DNA of 64,000 nucleotides from Corynebacterium caspium DSM 44850 (GTDB lineage Bacteria; Actinomycetota; Actinomycetes; Mycobacteriales; Mycobacteriaceae): NCBI RefSeq assembly GCF_030440555.1, contig NZ_CP047118.1, positions 62,001 to 126,000 of the forward strand, read 5' to 3'. Shown piece by piece: positions 9,001 to 16,304 of this stretch (position 1 is its first letter; each line of letters starts with the position of its first letter). The notes under the pieces were generated by a model. It saw only the letters and a program-made list of their open reading frames with translations, ran no database searches and was not told where the DNA came from. The position numbers and the translations under genes were made by a program.

Positions 9001-10386
9001 TTAGAAGATACCGCGATTATGGCGCTTCATGTGATCAAAGGTATTTTCGCGAGAATCCACATTTTGATCGTTATAGGTAGAAGTATCGCCAGGAATCCGC
9101 CCAATCTGGGTGACGGTGATGTAATTGCGTATCCGGCCTTCGCGGGTGGCGCCATCCCCAAAATTTAGATTGGCAATCAACTGGGTGGACCCCGGATTGA
9201 TGGTATTAGACAGAGTTACCTCAAAGGAGCGGGTGCTAGTGGCCTCATTAAATCCGAGATCACGGGTATAGGCGCCATTAAACCAACCAGGGGTAATCAA
9301 GCGGTCAACCCCTTCTGGTCCGGATGCAGTATGCACATCCACCCGGAAGCGAGTAGCCAAATTATCCTGGTAGTAGCGCTTAGTACCGACATTTTTCACC
9401 CGAATAGCTACCAGTCCAGCAAAACCGGGGGATTTGCCTGCGGCCACAGTGAAATATGGCTCTAGATCATAGGCAGCTGGTTCCTGCGGGGCAGTGGCAT
9501 TAGCACCAGCAGGATCATCGGGATCAGTGGTGTCTTCCGTGATGACCTCGGGTTCCTTATCTGCGCCATCAGAAACTTCTGGGCCGGCGACAGAAGTATC
9601 AGGTTCAGAGATTTCTGGCAGGACCGGCAGCTCGGGTAGCTCTGGCAGGACGGGCAGTTCTGGGTCAGGTTGTTCGGCTGGAACCGTACCTAGCCAGCTA
9701 TCGGCTAGATCTTTATAGACCTTCACCTCTACTTGGTTCTTCATCGGAACTAGGACGCGCCACGGGGTGGGATTAGACCAAGTGCCATTGGGCTTGCAGT
9801 ACTGCTGCGTGCCATCAAGGTGCACTGTGCGGAAACCGTAGGTGGCTTCGCCGGTATAACCAGGCTGGATTTCATAGGGCCCAATTTTTTGGCCAGCATT
9901 CCAGCTCAGCGAATAAGAGAAGGAACCACCAATTTTGGTCACAATGGACTTAGAGATTCCAAAAGATCCAGAAGCGCCATCCTTTGAGGCCGAGCCGCCA
10001 AAATTCATGCTGGTGGTATCGGTGCGATCCCCATGGATGTTCAGAGAAATGCTTTGGGATTTACCCAAATCTTGCGTGAGCGGAATAGGGTTAGCCGAAA
10101 GGTTGGTAGCAGAAATTGTGCCGGCGGGAATGAAATTATCCGAAACCTTATAAACCACGGTGCGATAATCTTCCCCGGAGTTGCATACCGGATGCGGATT
10201 TAAAATATTGGCTTTGAGGTGATCAGATCCATGAGTGGTTTCCACAATCGGCAACTGTGGATTTAATTGCGGGGTTTCTGGATATTTATCCACGAAGGTT
10301 TGAGCCCCAGCTAAGGGGCTGCTTAAAGCGCTAAAAGCCACGGTAGCGGTAGTAATTACGCCCATTAGGCTACGTAAAAATCGCAT
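9001..10386 (-). CDS. Secreted Ser/Gly-rich protein with proline-rich linker
   Basis: A 461-aa exported protein with no family I can name. Signal peptide 1-29 (cleavage likely after SPLAGA). Residues about 60-205 are rich in alternating Ser/Thr/Gly and end in GYTGEATYGFRTV, resembling the beta-hairpin region of aerolysin/ETX-type proteins. A linker follows with repeated PVLPELPE units and an acidic stretch (about 215-280), then a second beta-rich domain (about 290-461) starting YFTVAAGKSPGFAGLVAI. I use the second ATG (10386), 6 nt from AAGGAG. Three 10-bp direct repeats lie just upstream. Function unknown; surface or toxin-like roles are both possible. Confidence 0.7.
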   Translation of the reverse strand: MRFLRSLMGVITTATVAFSALSSPLAGAQTFVDKYPETPQLNPQLPIVETTHGSDHLKANILNPHPVCNSGEDYRTVVYKVSDNFIPAGTISATNLSANPIPLTQDLGKSQSISLNIHGDRTDTTSMNFGGSASKDGASGSFGISKSIVTKIGGSFSYSLSWNAGQKIGPYEIQPGYTGEATYGFRTVHLDGTQQYCKPNGTWSNPTPWRVLVPMKNQVEVKVYKDLADSWLGTVPAEQPDPELPVLPELPELPVLPEISEPDTSVAGPEVSDGADKEPEVITEDTTDPDDPAGANATAPQEPAAYDLEPYFTVAAGKSPGFAGLVAIRVKNVGTKRYYQDNLATRFRVDVHTASGPEGVDRLITPGWFNGAYTRDLGFNEATSTRSFEVTLSNTINPGSTQLIANLNFGDGATREGRIRNYITVTQIGRIPGDTSTYNDQNVDSRENTFDHMKRHNRGIF

Positions 10387-10749
10387 CATCAACTCCTTAT
10401 AAAACTGTAGGTGCCAGCTAGGGCACTAATCCCAATACTTCCCAATATCTTCCAATATCGGGTGAAAAACCGTACGTTTTCCTGTGAGTGACTTCAGTTT
10501 TATAGGTAAGAGGTACCGCAGTGCAAGGAGAAAATTATCTTTTTCTATGGCTTAGAAGTTGCTAGGTTGAAGAAATGATGGCCTGCGCAGAATAGTGCCA
10601 TGTCAACAATATTTTCCAATACTGTTAGCTGACAGAGCTCAGCGGCCGAAAAGCTCAATCCAGTCATAGAAAATGCGCGTATCGGGGTTAACCTACGGGG
10701 TTAAACTGTCATTTCTAAGTCACCGCGCTAGCTCACGTACACTGCCCTC
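10387..10749. other. Divergent intergenic region
   Basis: About 360 bp between the secreted-protein gene and the S4-protein gene. Notable content: three tandem 10-mers at 10431-10460, a poor GlxR-like TGTGA-N6-TCAGT at 10483-10498, and TACACT at 10738-10743, 6 nt before the next ATG. No gene seen. Confidence 0.5.
10431..10460. repeat. Three tandem 10-bp repeats (YCCAATAYYK)
   Basis: CCCAATACTT, CCCAATATCT and TCCAATATCG follow each other without gaps, so the sites face the same side of the helix. They lie 40-75 bp upstream of the secreted protein's start. A further TTCCAATACTG occurs near 10610. Probably a regulator-binding array. Confidence 0.55.
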
Positions 10750-11037
10750 ATGCAGGATTTCGAGATTTCCATCAGCAGTCCCACCATCAAATTGGGGCAA
10801 TTCCTTAAATTAGCCAACCTTGCCGAAACCGGCGGACATGCCAAAGAACTCATCGCCGCCGGGGAAATAACCGTGAATGGAGAAATCACCACCGCGCGAG
10901 GACTTACCCTCCAAATAGGGGACCGGGTATGCACTCCCGAAGCCTGCGCCACCATCACCCTCGAAGATCCCGCACTTACCGCCGCCGACGACGCCGACGA
11001 AGATGACTTCGATCCCGAAAAGTGGAGGAATCTCTAA
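10750..11037 (+). CDS. S4-domain RNA-binding protein
   Basis: A 95-aa protein made almost only of an S4 fold: IKLGQFLKLANLAETGGHAK, then GEITVNGEITTARGLTLQIGDRV, the helix-hairpin that binds structured RNA in ribosomal S4 and pseudouridine synthases. It belongs with the small stand-alone YbcJ/YaaA-type S4 proteins. The last 20 residues are very acidic. TACACT ends 6 nt before the ATG, which implies a leaderless mRNA. The next gene starts directly after its stop, so they form an operon. RNA target unknown. Confidence 0.85.
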   Translation: MQDFEISISSPTIKLGQFLKLANLAETGGHAKELIAAGEITVNGEITTARGLTLQIGDRVCTPEACATITLEDPALTAADDADEDDFDPEKWRNL

Positions 11038-11844
11038 ATGCCTGCATTCCGTGCTCAAGAAGGTATGCCCTATTGGGCCGAATTAACCTCCTCTGAACTG
11101 CGCAAATCAACATATTTCTACCAGCAGCTCTTAGGTTGGGACATAGCTGATGCAGATTACCGCATTGCCCGAGCCAGTGGTTTTCCAGTAGCAGGAATAG
11201 TGCCACAGCCAGATAGCGTCTTACTGCCAGATACTTGGATAACCTATTTTTATGCCCCCAAGCTCCAGGACACCATCGCCCGAGCAGAAGAATTAGGCGC
11301 CCGCGTCATGTTGCCCCCACAAGAGGTAACCCTAGGCACTATTGCCTGGCTAGCAGACCCCTCCGGAGCACTCCTAGGATTAATTGCCCCCAGTGATGCC
11401 GGGGCTTTTGTAGCCGCTGGGGAACCCAGTACCCCGGTATGGCATGAACTTAGCGTGACTACAGATTTCGATGCCGCCACAGAGTTCTACCGCCAGCTAT
11501 TTGGATGGACGCTAGAAACCGGTACCGGCTATGCGGCTGCCCTCCAAAGTGGGGCGGCTTTTGCCGGAATTGCTGATCTTAAAGGCCAATTTCCACCCCA
11601 AGTACCCAGCTTTTGGCAAAGCTACTGGGGGGTAGTCGATATAGCTGCAGCCGTAGCCAAAGTACCTCAATTAAAAGGTGAGGTTTTAAGGGAACCCTTT
11701 GATTCACCTTTTGGCAAGCTTGCAATTATTGCAGATTCCACCGGAGCAACCGTCACCCTGTGTGAAGTAGCTGAATATGTAGAAGATAACACCCAAGAAG
11801 GCGAAGATATCTTTGCCGCAGTAGCTGCCGCTGGGCTGCTTTAG
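11038..11844 (+). CDS. VOC family protein, two glyoxalase-like domains
   Basis: A 268-aa cytoplasmic protein with two vicinal-oxygen-chelate domains, about residues 8-122 and 130-250. Each starts with a similar motif (PYWAELTSSELRKSTYFYQQ; PVWHELSVTTDFDAATEFYR) and has the small-residue beta-strand pattern LADPSGALLGL / IADSTGATVTL. Members act as glyoxalases, dioxygenases or drug-binding proteins; a His/Glu metal set can be seen only in part, so activity is not assured. The ATG follows the upstream stop codon with no gap, and GGAGG lies in the end of the S4 gene, so translation is coupled. Its 3' end overlaps the hydrolase gene by 4 bp. Confidence 0.85.
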   Translation: MPAFRAQEGMPYWAELTSSELRKSTYFYQQLLGWDIADADYRIARASGFPVAGIVPQPDSVLLPDTWITYFYAPKLQDTIARAEELGARVMLPPQEVTLGTIAWLADPSGALLGLIAPSDAGAFVAAGEPSTPVWHELSVTTDFDAATEFYRQLFGWTLETGTGYAAALQSGAAFAGIADLKGQFPPQVPSFWQSYWGVVDIAAAVAKVPQLKGEVLREPFDSPFGKLAIIADSTGATVTLCEVAEYVEDNTQEGEDIFAAVAAAGLL

Positions 11845-12746
11845 GAAGTCCCGTTAGAGCTTGGCACTGCCGCCAAAAAGTCTGCAATATCCTGGATTTT
11901 TTGGCGGGCAACTGCCGGGGTAGAGATCCGATGTCGCGCCGGATAATAAACCGCCCCCGGCACCTGCGGATCCGCTGCTACCTCATCTTCACTAGCTACC
12001 TGCACCAAGTGTGCAACTGGCCAAGCCTCTAAGGCAGGCACGCTATAACCAGCGCGAATAGCATCGGGAAGCTTAGCTACACTTGCTAAATCAGGAAAAG
12101 TAAGCACTAAAGAATCAGCCCCAAGCTCCCCTGCAGCAATAGCTGCCAAAGCTGCGCCAGAAGAATAACCCCATAAGCTAATCGAGCGCGCACCGCTTCC
12201 TAAAGCAAATTCCTTAGCCTTAGCAATGGCTGCCACCATATCGGCCAAACTATGCGCCGGAGCCAAAGGATAATCCAAATCCAAAATAGTGGTACCAGAT
12301 AACTCCGCCGCCGCAGCTACCTCGGGACGCCACTGGAATTCCAAAGCTTCCCCGGCACCGCGCCACCAACCTCCCGAGTGCAAAGAAATCGCCCACGCCC
12401 CCGAAGGGGACGAAGGATGAAAAATAGCGGCTTCCCCAGCTGGCGCGGGAAGCTGGCAGTTTTCTACCGCAATACCCTGGGCAAAAGCAGATCCGGGCAT
12501 GGAATGATCAAGGCCAGCTCCCAGCATCAACATTGCGGTATGAGTTATGCGATCCGGAAGTTTGGCACTCCACCTATCAGCAGGTCCTGGATCACCGCTG
12601 CCCCCCGCCCAAGGCGGCGTGAAATCTGGCAGCGGATAATTTGCATCAATATAGGTAGCTAACTGCTCCAATTGTGCTTCCGGGCTGAGCGCACTTTCAT
12701 GGCCGCCAATACGAAATTCTGAGCGGTGTTTATCATCTGCATTCAC
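11841..12746 (-). CDS. Alpha/beta hydrolase (HSL/acetylesterase-like)
   Basis: A 301-aa esterase-like protein. The oxyanion-hole motif HSGGWW (variant of HGGGW), the nucleophile elbow GYSSGAA (Ser), the following acid in SEDEVAAD and a late His in PARHRIS form a plausible catalytic set. No signal peptide. I choose GTG 12746 because TAGGCT ends 7 nt before it; GTG 12752 would add two residues but lies 1 nt from that -10. A 12-bp hairpin covers this start region. It converges with the VOC gene (4-bp overlap). Substrate unknown. Confidence 0.78.
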   Translation of the reverse strand: MNADDKHRSEFRIGGHESALSPEAQLEQLATYIDANYPLPDFTPPWAGGSGDPGPADRWSAKLPDRITHTAMLMLGAGLDHSMPGSAFAQGIAVENCQLPAPAGEAAIFHPSSPSGAWAISLHSGGWWRGAGEALEFQWRPEVAAAAELSGTTILDLDYPLAPAHSLADMVAAIAKAKEFALGSGARSISLWGYSSGAALAAIAAGELGADSLVLTFPDLASVAKLPDAIRAGYSVPALEAWPVAHLVQVASEDEVAADPQVPGAVYYPARHRISTPAVARQKIQDIADFLAAVPSSNGTS

Positions 12747-12780
12747 ACCCACCAGCCTAGACTCATCACTGGTGGGTGTG
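12744..12780 (-). terminator. 12-bp hairpin between the M13 peptidase and hydrolase genes
   Basis: CACACCCACCAG (12744-12755) pairs perfectly with CTGGTGGGTGTG (12769-12780), loop 13 nt, just after the peptidase stop on the minus strand. There is no U-run. The loop and second arm also contain TAGGCT, the likely -10 of the hydrolase gene. Confidence 0.55.
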
Positions 12781-12788
12781 TCTTGCTA

Positions 12789-14645
12789 CTACCAGATTTG
12801 TACGCGATCTTCCGGCGCAATATACATATCGGCACTTTCATCCACCGAAGGGAAGGCCTGGTAGAACTCAGCAATATTGGCCGCAATCACATTGCATCGG
12901 AATTCCGCCGGCGAGTGCGGATCAATAGCTAAATATTGAGTAGCCATTTCGGGACGAATCGCTGTCCGCCAAACCGTAGCCCAAGCAATAAATAGCTCCT
13001 GGAAATTTAGCTCTTCGCCGTGGTCAGCAGCCCAATTCTTATAGGCCACCACCGAAATACCCAGCCCGCCTAAATCTCCAATATTTTCGCCCAAAGTAAA
13101 TTTGCCATTTACCCCATTGCTCTCAATACCGGCTTTTTTCAGCACCGACGGCACCAAACCATCGAATTGGGCAACAAGTTTATCGGTGAGGGCAGTAAAA
13201 GCCGCCCGATCCTCGTCAGTCCACCAAGGCTCCAGGTTGCCATGGCCATCATATTGCGAACCCTGGTCATCAAAACCATGCCCGATTTCATGGCCAATCA
13301 CCGCGCCAATAGCCCCAAAATTTTGGGCCGAACTAGCCTGCGGATCAAAGAAAGGTGGCTGCAAAATAGCCGCCGGGAAAGTGATGTCATTTACCACCGG
13401 GTTATAGAAAGCATTTACGGTCTGCGGAGTGGCAAACCACTCTTCACGATCAGCTGGCTTTCCTAATTTCCCCAGCTCATAATCATGTTGGAAGGCACTG
13501 CCCTTACGCACATTAGCCACCAAATCTGCCCCCGCGGCAGAAAATTCCAAGCCGGCAAAAGAACGCCAAGTATCGGGATACCCAATCTTGGCATTAAAAA
13601 GCTCCAATTTAGCTAGCGCGCGTTCCCGAGTAGTAGCTGTCATCCACGGTAGCGTCGAAATGCGCTGCCGATAAGCCGCCACCAAATAATCCACCAATTC
13701 CAACATATAATCGCGCGAAGCCGCCGGGAAGTGCGCTGCGACATAAGCCTTGCCAATTTCTTGGCCAACTAAAGACTCAGCCAAAGCAATTCCGCGCTTC
13801 CAACGTTCCCGCTGCTCAGTGGCCCCCGAAAGAACCTGGCCATAGAAAGCAAAATTTGCCTCGCCGATCTCTGGATCCAAAACCCCAGCCCGCGACCGCA
13901 AAATATGCCATTTAGCCCACAGCTTCCAATCAGCTAGCCGGGCCGCACTAAGCAGCTCCGTGAGGTGCTCCAAATAGGAAGGCATCATCACAATTACCGG
14001 ACCATCAGGTAATTGCAATAATTGCTGGATAAGTTCTGGAAGTTCTGCGACAGTCGTTGGATTATAAGTTTTTAGGGCATCGCGCGAACTAACCACATCC
14101 CAATGGCCGGCAGCAATATCTTTTTCCAACTGCACAATGCTGCCAGCTTCAATAGCTGCCTGCGCCGGCTCCACACCGAGGTAACCAAGCATTTTTGCCA
14201 CATGTTTTTCATAGGCGGCTAGCGTTTCCGCGTGTTCACTGGCGTGATAGTAGGCCTCATCGGGAAGCCCCAAACCAGACTGCACAATATAGGCCACTGC
14301 ATTAGTACCGCGAGAATCTTTTTCCACCCAAAAAGCAGCCGGAGAACCCACCCCAACGCGGTCTAAAGCCCCAAGTGCCTGGGCTAATTCCAGCGGAGTA
14401 GCAGCGGCATTAACTTCCTGAAAATCAGCGTCTAAAACGCTAAGACCAGCAGTTTTAATGCCTTCTGTGTCCATAAAGGAACGATACAGGGTGCCGGCGC
14501 GTCCGGAATCTTTTTCCACTAACTCATGCACCTGAGCTTCGGCTTGATCACGCAAGGCATGGAAAGTGCCATCGACACCGCGATCAGCAGGAATTTTATG
14601 TTCGGATAGCCACTGGCCATTTACATATTCATAGAGGTCTTTCAT
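12789..14645 (-). CDS. pepO: M13 family zinc endopeptidase (neprilysin/PepO type)
   Basis: A 618-aa M13 metallopeptidase that cleaves oligopeptides. It has the substrate-contact motif NAFYNP followed by the zinc site HEIGH (within GAVIGHEIGHGFDDQG), the third ligand in GENIGDLGG and the conserved C-terminal DRVQIW. No signal peptide or membrane anchor is seen, so it is cytoplasmic like lactococcal PepO. Likely leaderless: TACAGT 7 nt before the ATG, with a divergent leaderless gene 68 bp away. Confidence 0.92.
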   Translation of the reverse strand: MKDLYEYVNGQWLSEHKIPADRGVDGTFHALRDQAEAQVHELVEKDSGRAGTLYRSFMDTEGIKTAGLSVLDADFQEVNAAATPLELAQALGALDRVGVGSPAAFWVEKDSRGTNAVAYIVQSGLGLPDEAYYHASEHAETLAAYEKHVAKMLGYLGVEPAQAAIEAGSIVQLEKDIAAGHWDVVSSRDALKTYNPTTVAELPELIQQLLQLPDGPVIVMMPSYLEHLTELLSAARLADWKLWAKWHILRSRAGVLDPEIGEANFAFYGQVLSGATEQRERWKRGIALAESLVGQEIGKAYVAAHFPAASRDYMLELVDYLVAAYRQRISTLPWMTATTRERALAKLELFNAKIGYPDTWRSFAGLEFSAAGADLVANVRKGSAFQHDYELGKLGKPADREEWFATPQTVNAFYNPVVNDITFPAAILQPPFFDPQASSAQNFGAIGAVIGHEIGHGFDDQGSQYDGHGNLEPWWTDEDRAAFTALTDKLVAQFDGLVPSVLKKAGIESNGVNGKFTLGENIGDLGGLGISVVAYKNWAADHGEELNFQELFIAWATVWRTAIRPEMATQYLAIDPHSPAEFRCNVIAANIAEFYQAFPSVDESADMYIAPEDRVQIW

Positions 14646-14713
14646 GCCAGCTACTGTAGGCGAGACTTGGCAGCCACGCGCGGTTGACTGATCACTCGAC
14701 TAATCTATCCAAC

Positions 14714-15346
14714 ATGACCCAATACCGATTTCAACCATCCCAAGTGGGGAAGCTGTGGCTAGTGGCGCTAATTGGCACCCTAGTTTATTTTGCTGCCCCT
14801 GGAGTGTTGTCTGAAATTTTGCCGCCGCTGCGAGACCCCAATGAAACGATCACATTAGGGGAAGACCTGGTGGACTGGGAGATTCCCACTGACATCACCG
14901 GATGCAATGTGGAACTCCTGTCAGTGCGCGGACGCAGCTGGATATGCCCCGGAGAAAATGAAACTTTCATCGGTTCGGTAATCCACAAAGACAAAGACGT
15001 TAAAGATAAAACTAATACCCTGATCCGAACTACTGCCTCCCTTGGTTTTGCCTTTGCGGGTCGCGATGGGTACCAGGTGGATCGGCCAGTACCTGGAACA
15101 ATTACGCTAATTGAACCCCAACAGAACCTTTTTGCCTTCACTATAGAAAATAAAGAGACTGCAGAAATTATGTTTGTGGTGATAAATGGGGAACAAAGTT
15201 TGGTGAAATCTGAACTTCTTTGGAAGGCCGCCTTTGGCACTGATTTCCCGGCCCAATACCGAGAAAAGCTAGAAGGTACTGCCCCAGATGAAGAAATGAA
15301 TCCAATGCCAGAATTCACCCATAAGATGCGGGAGCGTTTAGCATGA
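14714..15346 (+). CDS. Membrane-anchored protein of unknown function
   Basis: A 210-aa protein with one membrane helix near the N-terminus (about residues 12-30, LWLVALIGTLVYFAAPG) and an outside domain of about 175 residues with two cysteines (GCNV; WICPG) that may form a disulfide. I do not recognise the family. TAATCT ends 7 nt before ATG 14714, which favours that start over TTG 14684. Its stop overlaps the start of the PrsW gene (ATGA), so the two are translationally coupled and probably work together. Confidence 0.65.
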   Translation: MTQYRFQPSQVGKLWLVALIGTLVYFAAPGVLSEILPPLRDPNETITLGEDLVDWEIPTDITGCNVELLSVRGRSWICPGENETFIGSVIHKDKDVKDKTNTLIRTTASLGFAFAGRDGYQVDRPVPGTITLIEPQQNLFAFTIENKETAEIMFVVINGEQSLVKSELLWKAAFGTDFPAQYREKLEGTAPDEEMNPMPEFTHKMRERLA

Positions 15347-16221
15347 GCAAATTATTTAGAATAACCCTCATCATTGGGGTGGTATTGGGGGCATTATTTT
15401 CTGTTTTTACCATGGCTGCCCCCTTATTTATGGGCTTAGCTATTGGTTCTGTAGCCTCTGCGCTTTCCTTATTTTGCGGCATTGCATATGCTGTAATCTT
15501 GCTATTATTGCTGCATAAGCTGCCTTTTTGGCCCAAATATGGAAAATGGACTCTCTACGGGCTCCTCTGGGGTGGCGGTACTGCTATTTTAGTAATTAAT
15601 TTCAGCCCCGATATTTCCAAATTAGCCCGACAACTACAATTAGATGCAGTAGAACTAGCTTTTGGCGGTGCTTATCCCGAAGAAGGAATTAAAGCTTTAG
15701 GCACCTTAATCCTTTTGCTTTCCTTCCGAGAATTAAACCGGCCTTGGCATGGATTAGTTGCCGGAATGACTGTAGGTATGGGTTTTGAAGTTTATGAAAA
15801 TATCCAATACGGGATGTTGGGCGGTTTAGCTGATCCCAATAGTGATATTTATGGCACTTTAAGCCTCTGGGGATTAAGGCTGGTAGCCGGACCATTCCTT
15901 CATATAGCCTTTACCGGTATTGCCGGCTGGGGACTTGGCTGGGCCCTATTTGCGGCTGATTGGCCACTGCTTCGCCGCCTGCGCAGCGTATTTGGGTGGT
16001 GGCTATTTTCCTTCGCCATGCACTTCCTCTGGAATACCTCCTGGCCCAATATGCTCGTCAGCTATATCGCCATTATTGGGGTATCCCTGCTGATATATCC
16101 CACGCTCATAGTGATTATGGTGCGGGCCACTCGCGCGAGTCGGGCAGATAAATCTGCTGCTTTCTCTCCCGATGGACCGCTGACGACAACGCGAGCCCTT
16201 TCGGAATTGTCTTCGGAATAG
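15343..16221 (+). CDS. PrsW-family intramembrane metalloprotease
   Basis: A 292-aa membrane protein with about seven to eight helices. The PrsW (CPBP-related) motifs are present: EEGIKAL (EExxK), GFEVYENIQYG (FExxEN), HIAFTGIAGWGLG (first His) and MHFLWNTSW (second His). These residues form the metal site of glutamic-type membrane proteases; in Bacillus PrsW cuts an anti-sigma factor. Here the coupled upstream membrane-anchored protein is a natural candidate partner or substrate; that is inference. The C-terminal 35 residues are cytoplasmic and Ser/Arg-rich. Confidence 0.85.
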   Translation: MSKLFRITLIIGVVLGALFSVFTMAAPLFMGLAIGSVASALSLFCGIAYAVILLLLLHKLPFWPKYGKWTLYGLLWGGGTAILVINFSPDISKLARQLQLDAVELAFGGAYPEEGIKALGTLILLLSFRELNRPWHGLVAGMTVGMGFEVYENIQYGMLGGLADPNSDIYGTLSLWGLRLVAGPFLHIAFTGIAGWGLGWALFAADWPLLRRLRSVFGWWLFSFAMHFLWNTSWPNMLVSYIAIIGVSLLIYPTLIVIMVRATRASRADKSAAFSPDGPLTTTRALSELSSE

Positions 16222-16236
16222 TCTGGGCGCGAGTGC

Positions 16237-16262
16237 GCGGTGCTGCATGGCCGCAGCACCGC
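16237..16262. repeat. REP-like GC-rich hairpin, copy 1
   Basis: GCGGTGCTGC (16237-16246) pairs with GCAGCACCGC (16253-16262); loop ATGGCC. The rest of this convergent junction to 16304 is also palindromic and GC-rich (GCCGCGGC repeats). A second copy with the same GCGGTGCTG/CAGCACCGC arms lies at 29505-29529. It probably serves as a two-way terminator. Confidence 0.55.
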
Positions 16263-16304
16263 ACGGCCGCGGCATCGGCCGCGGCACCGGCAGCGGCACC
16301 GCAC

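Noticed and set aside
10483..10498. GlxR (CRP-type) site TGTGA-N6-TCAGT
   Set aside because: The right half matches only three of five bases.
12744..12780. Hairpin that might hide the start codon of the alpha/beta hydrolase
   Set aside because: TAGGCT within the hairpin predicts transcription to begin at the GTG itself, so its own mRNA would lack the left arm; kept only as a peptidase-gene terminator candidate.
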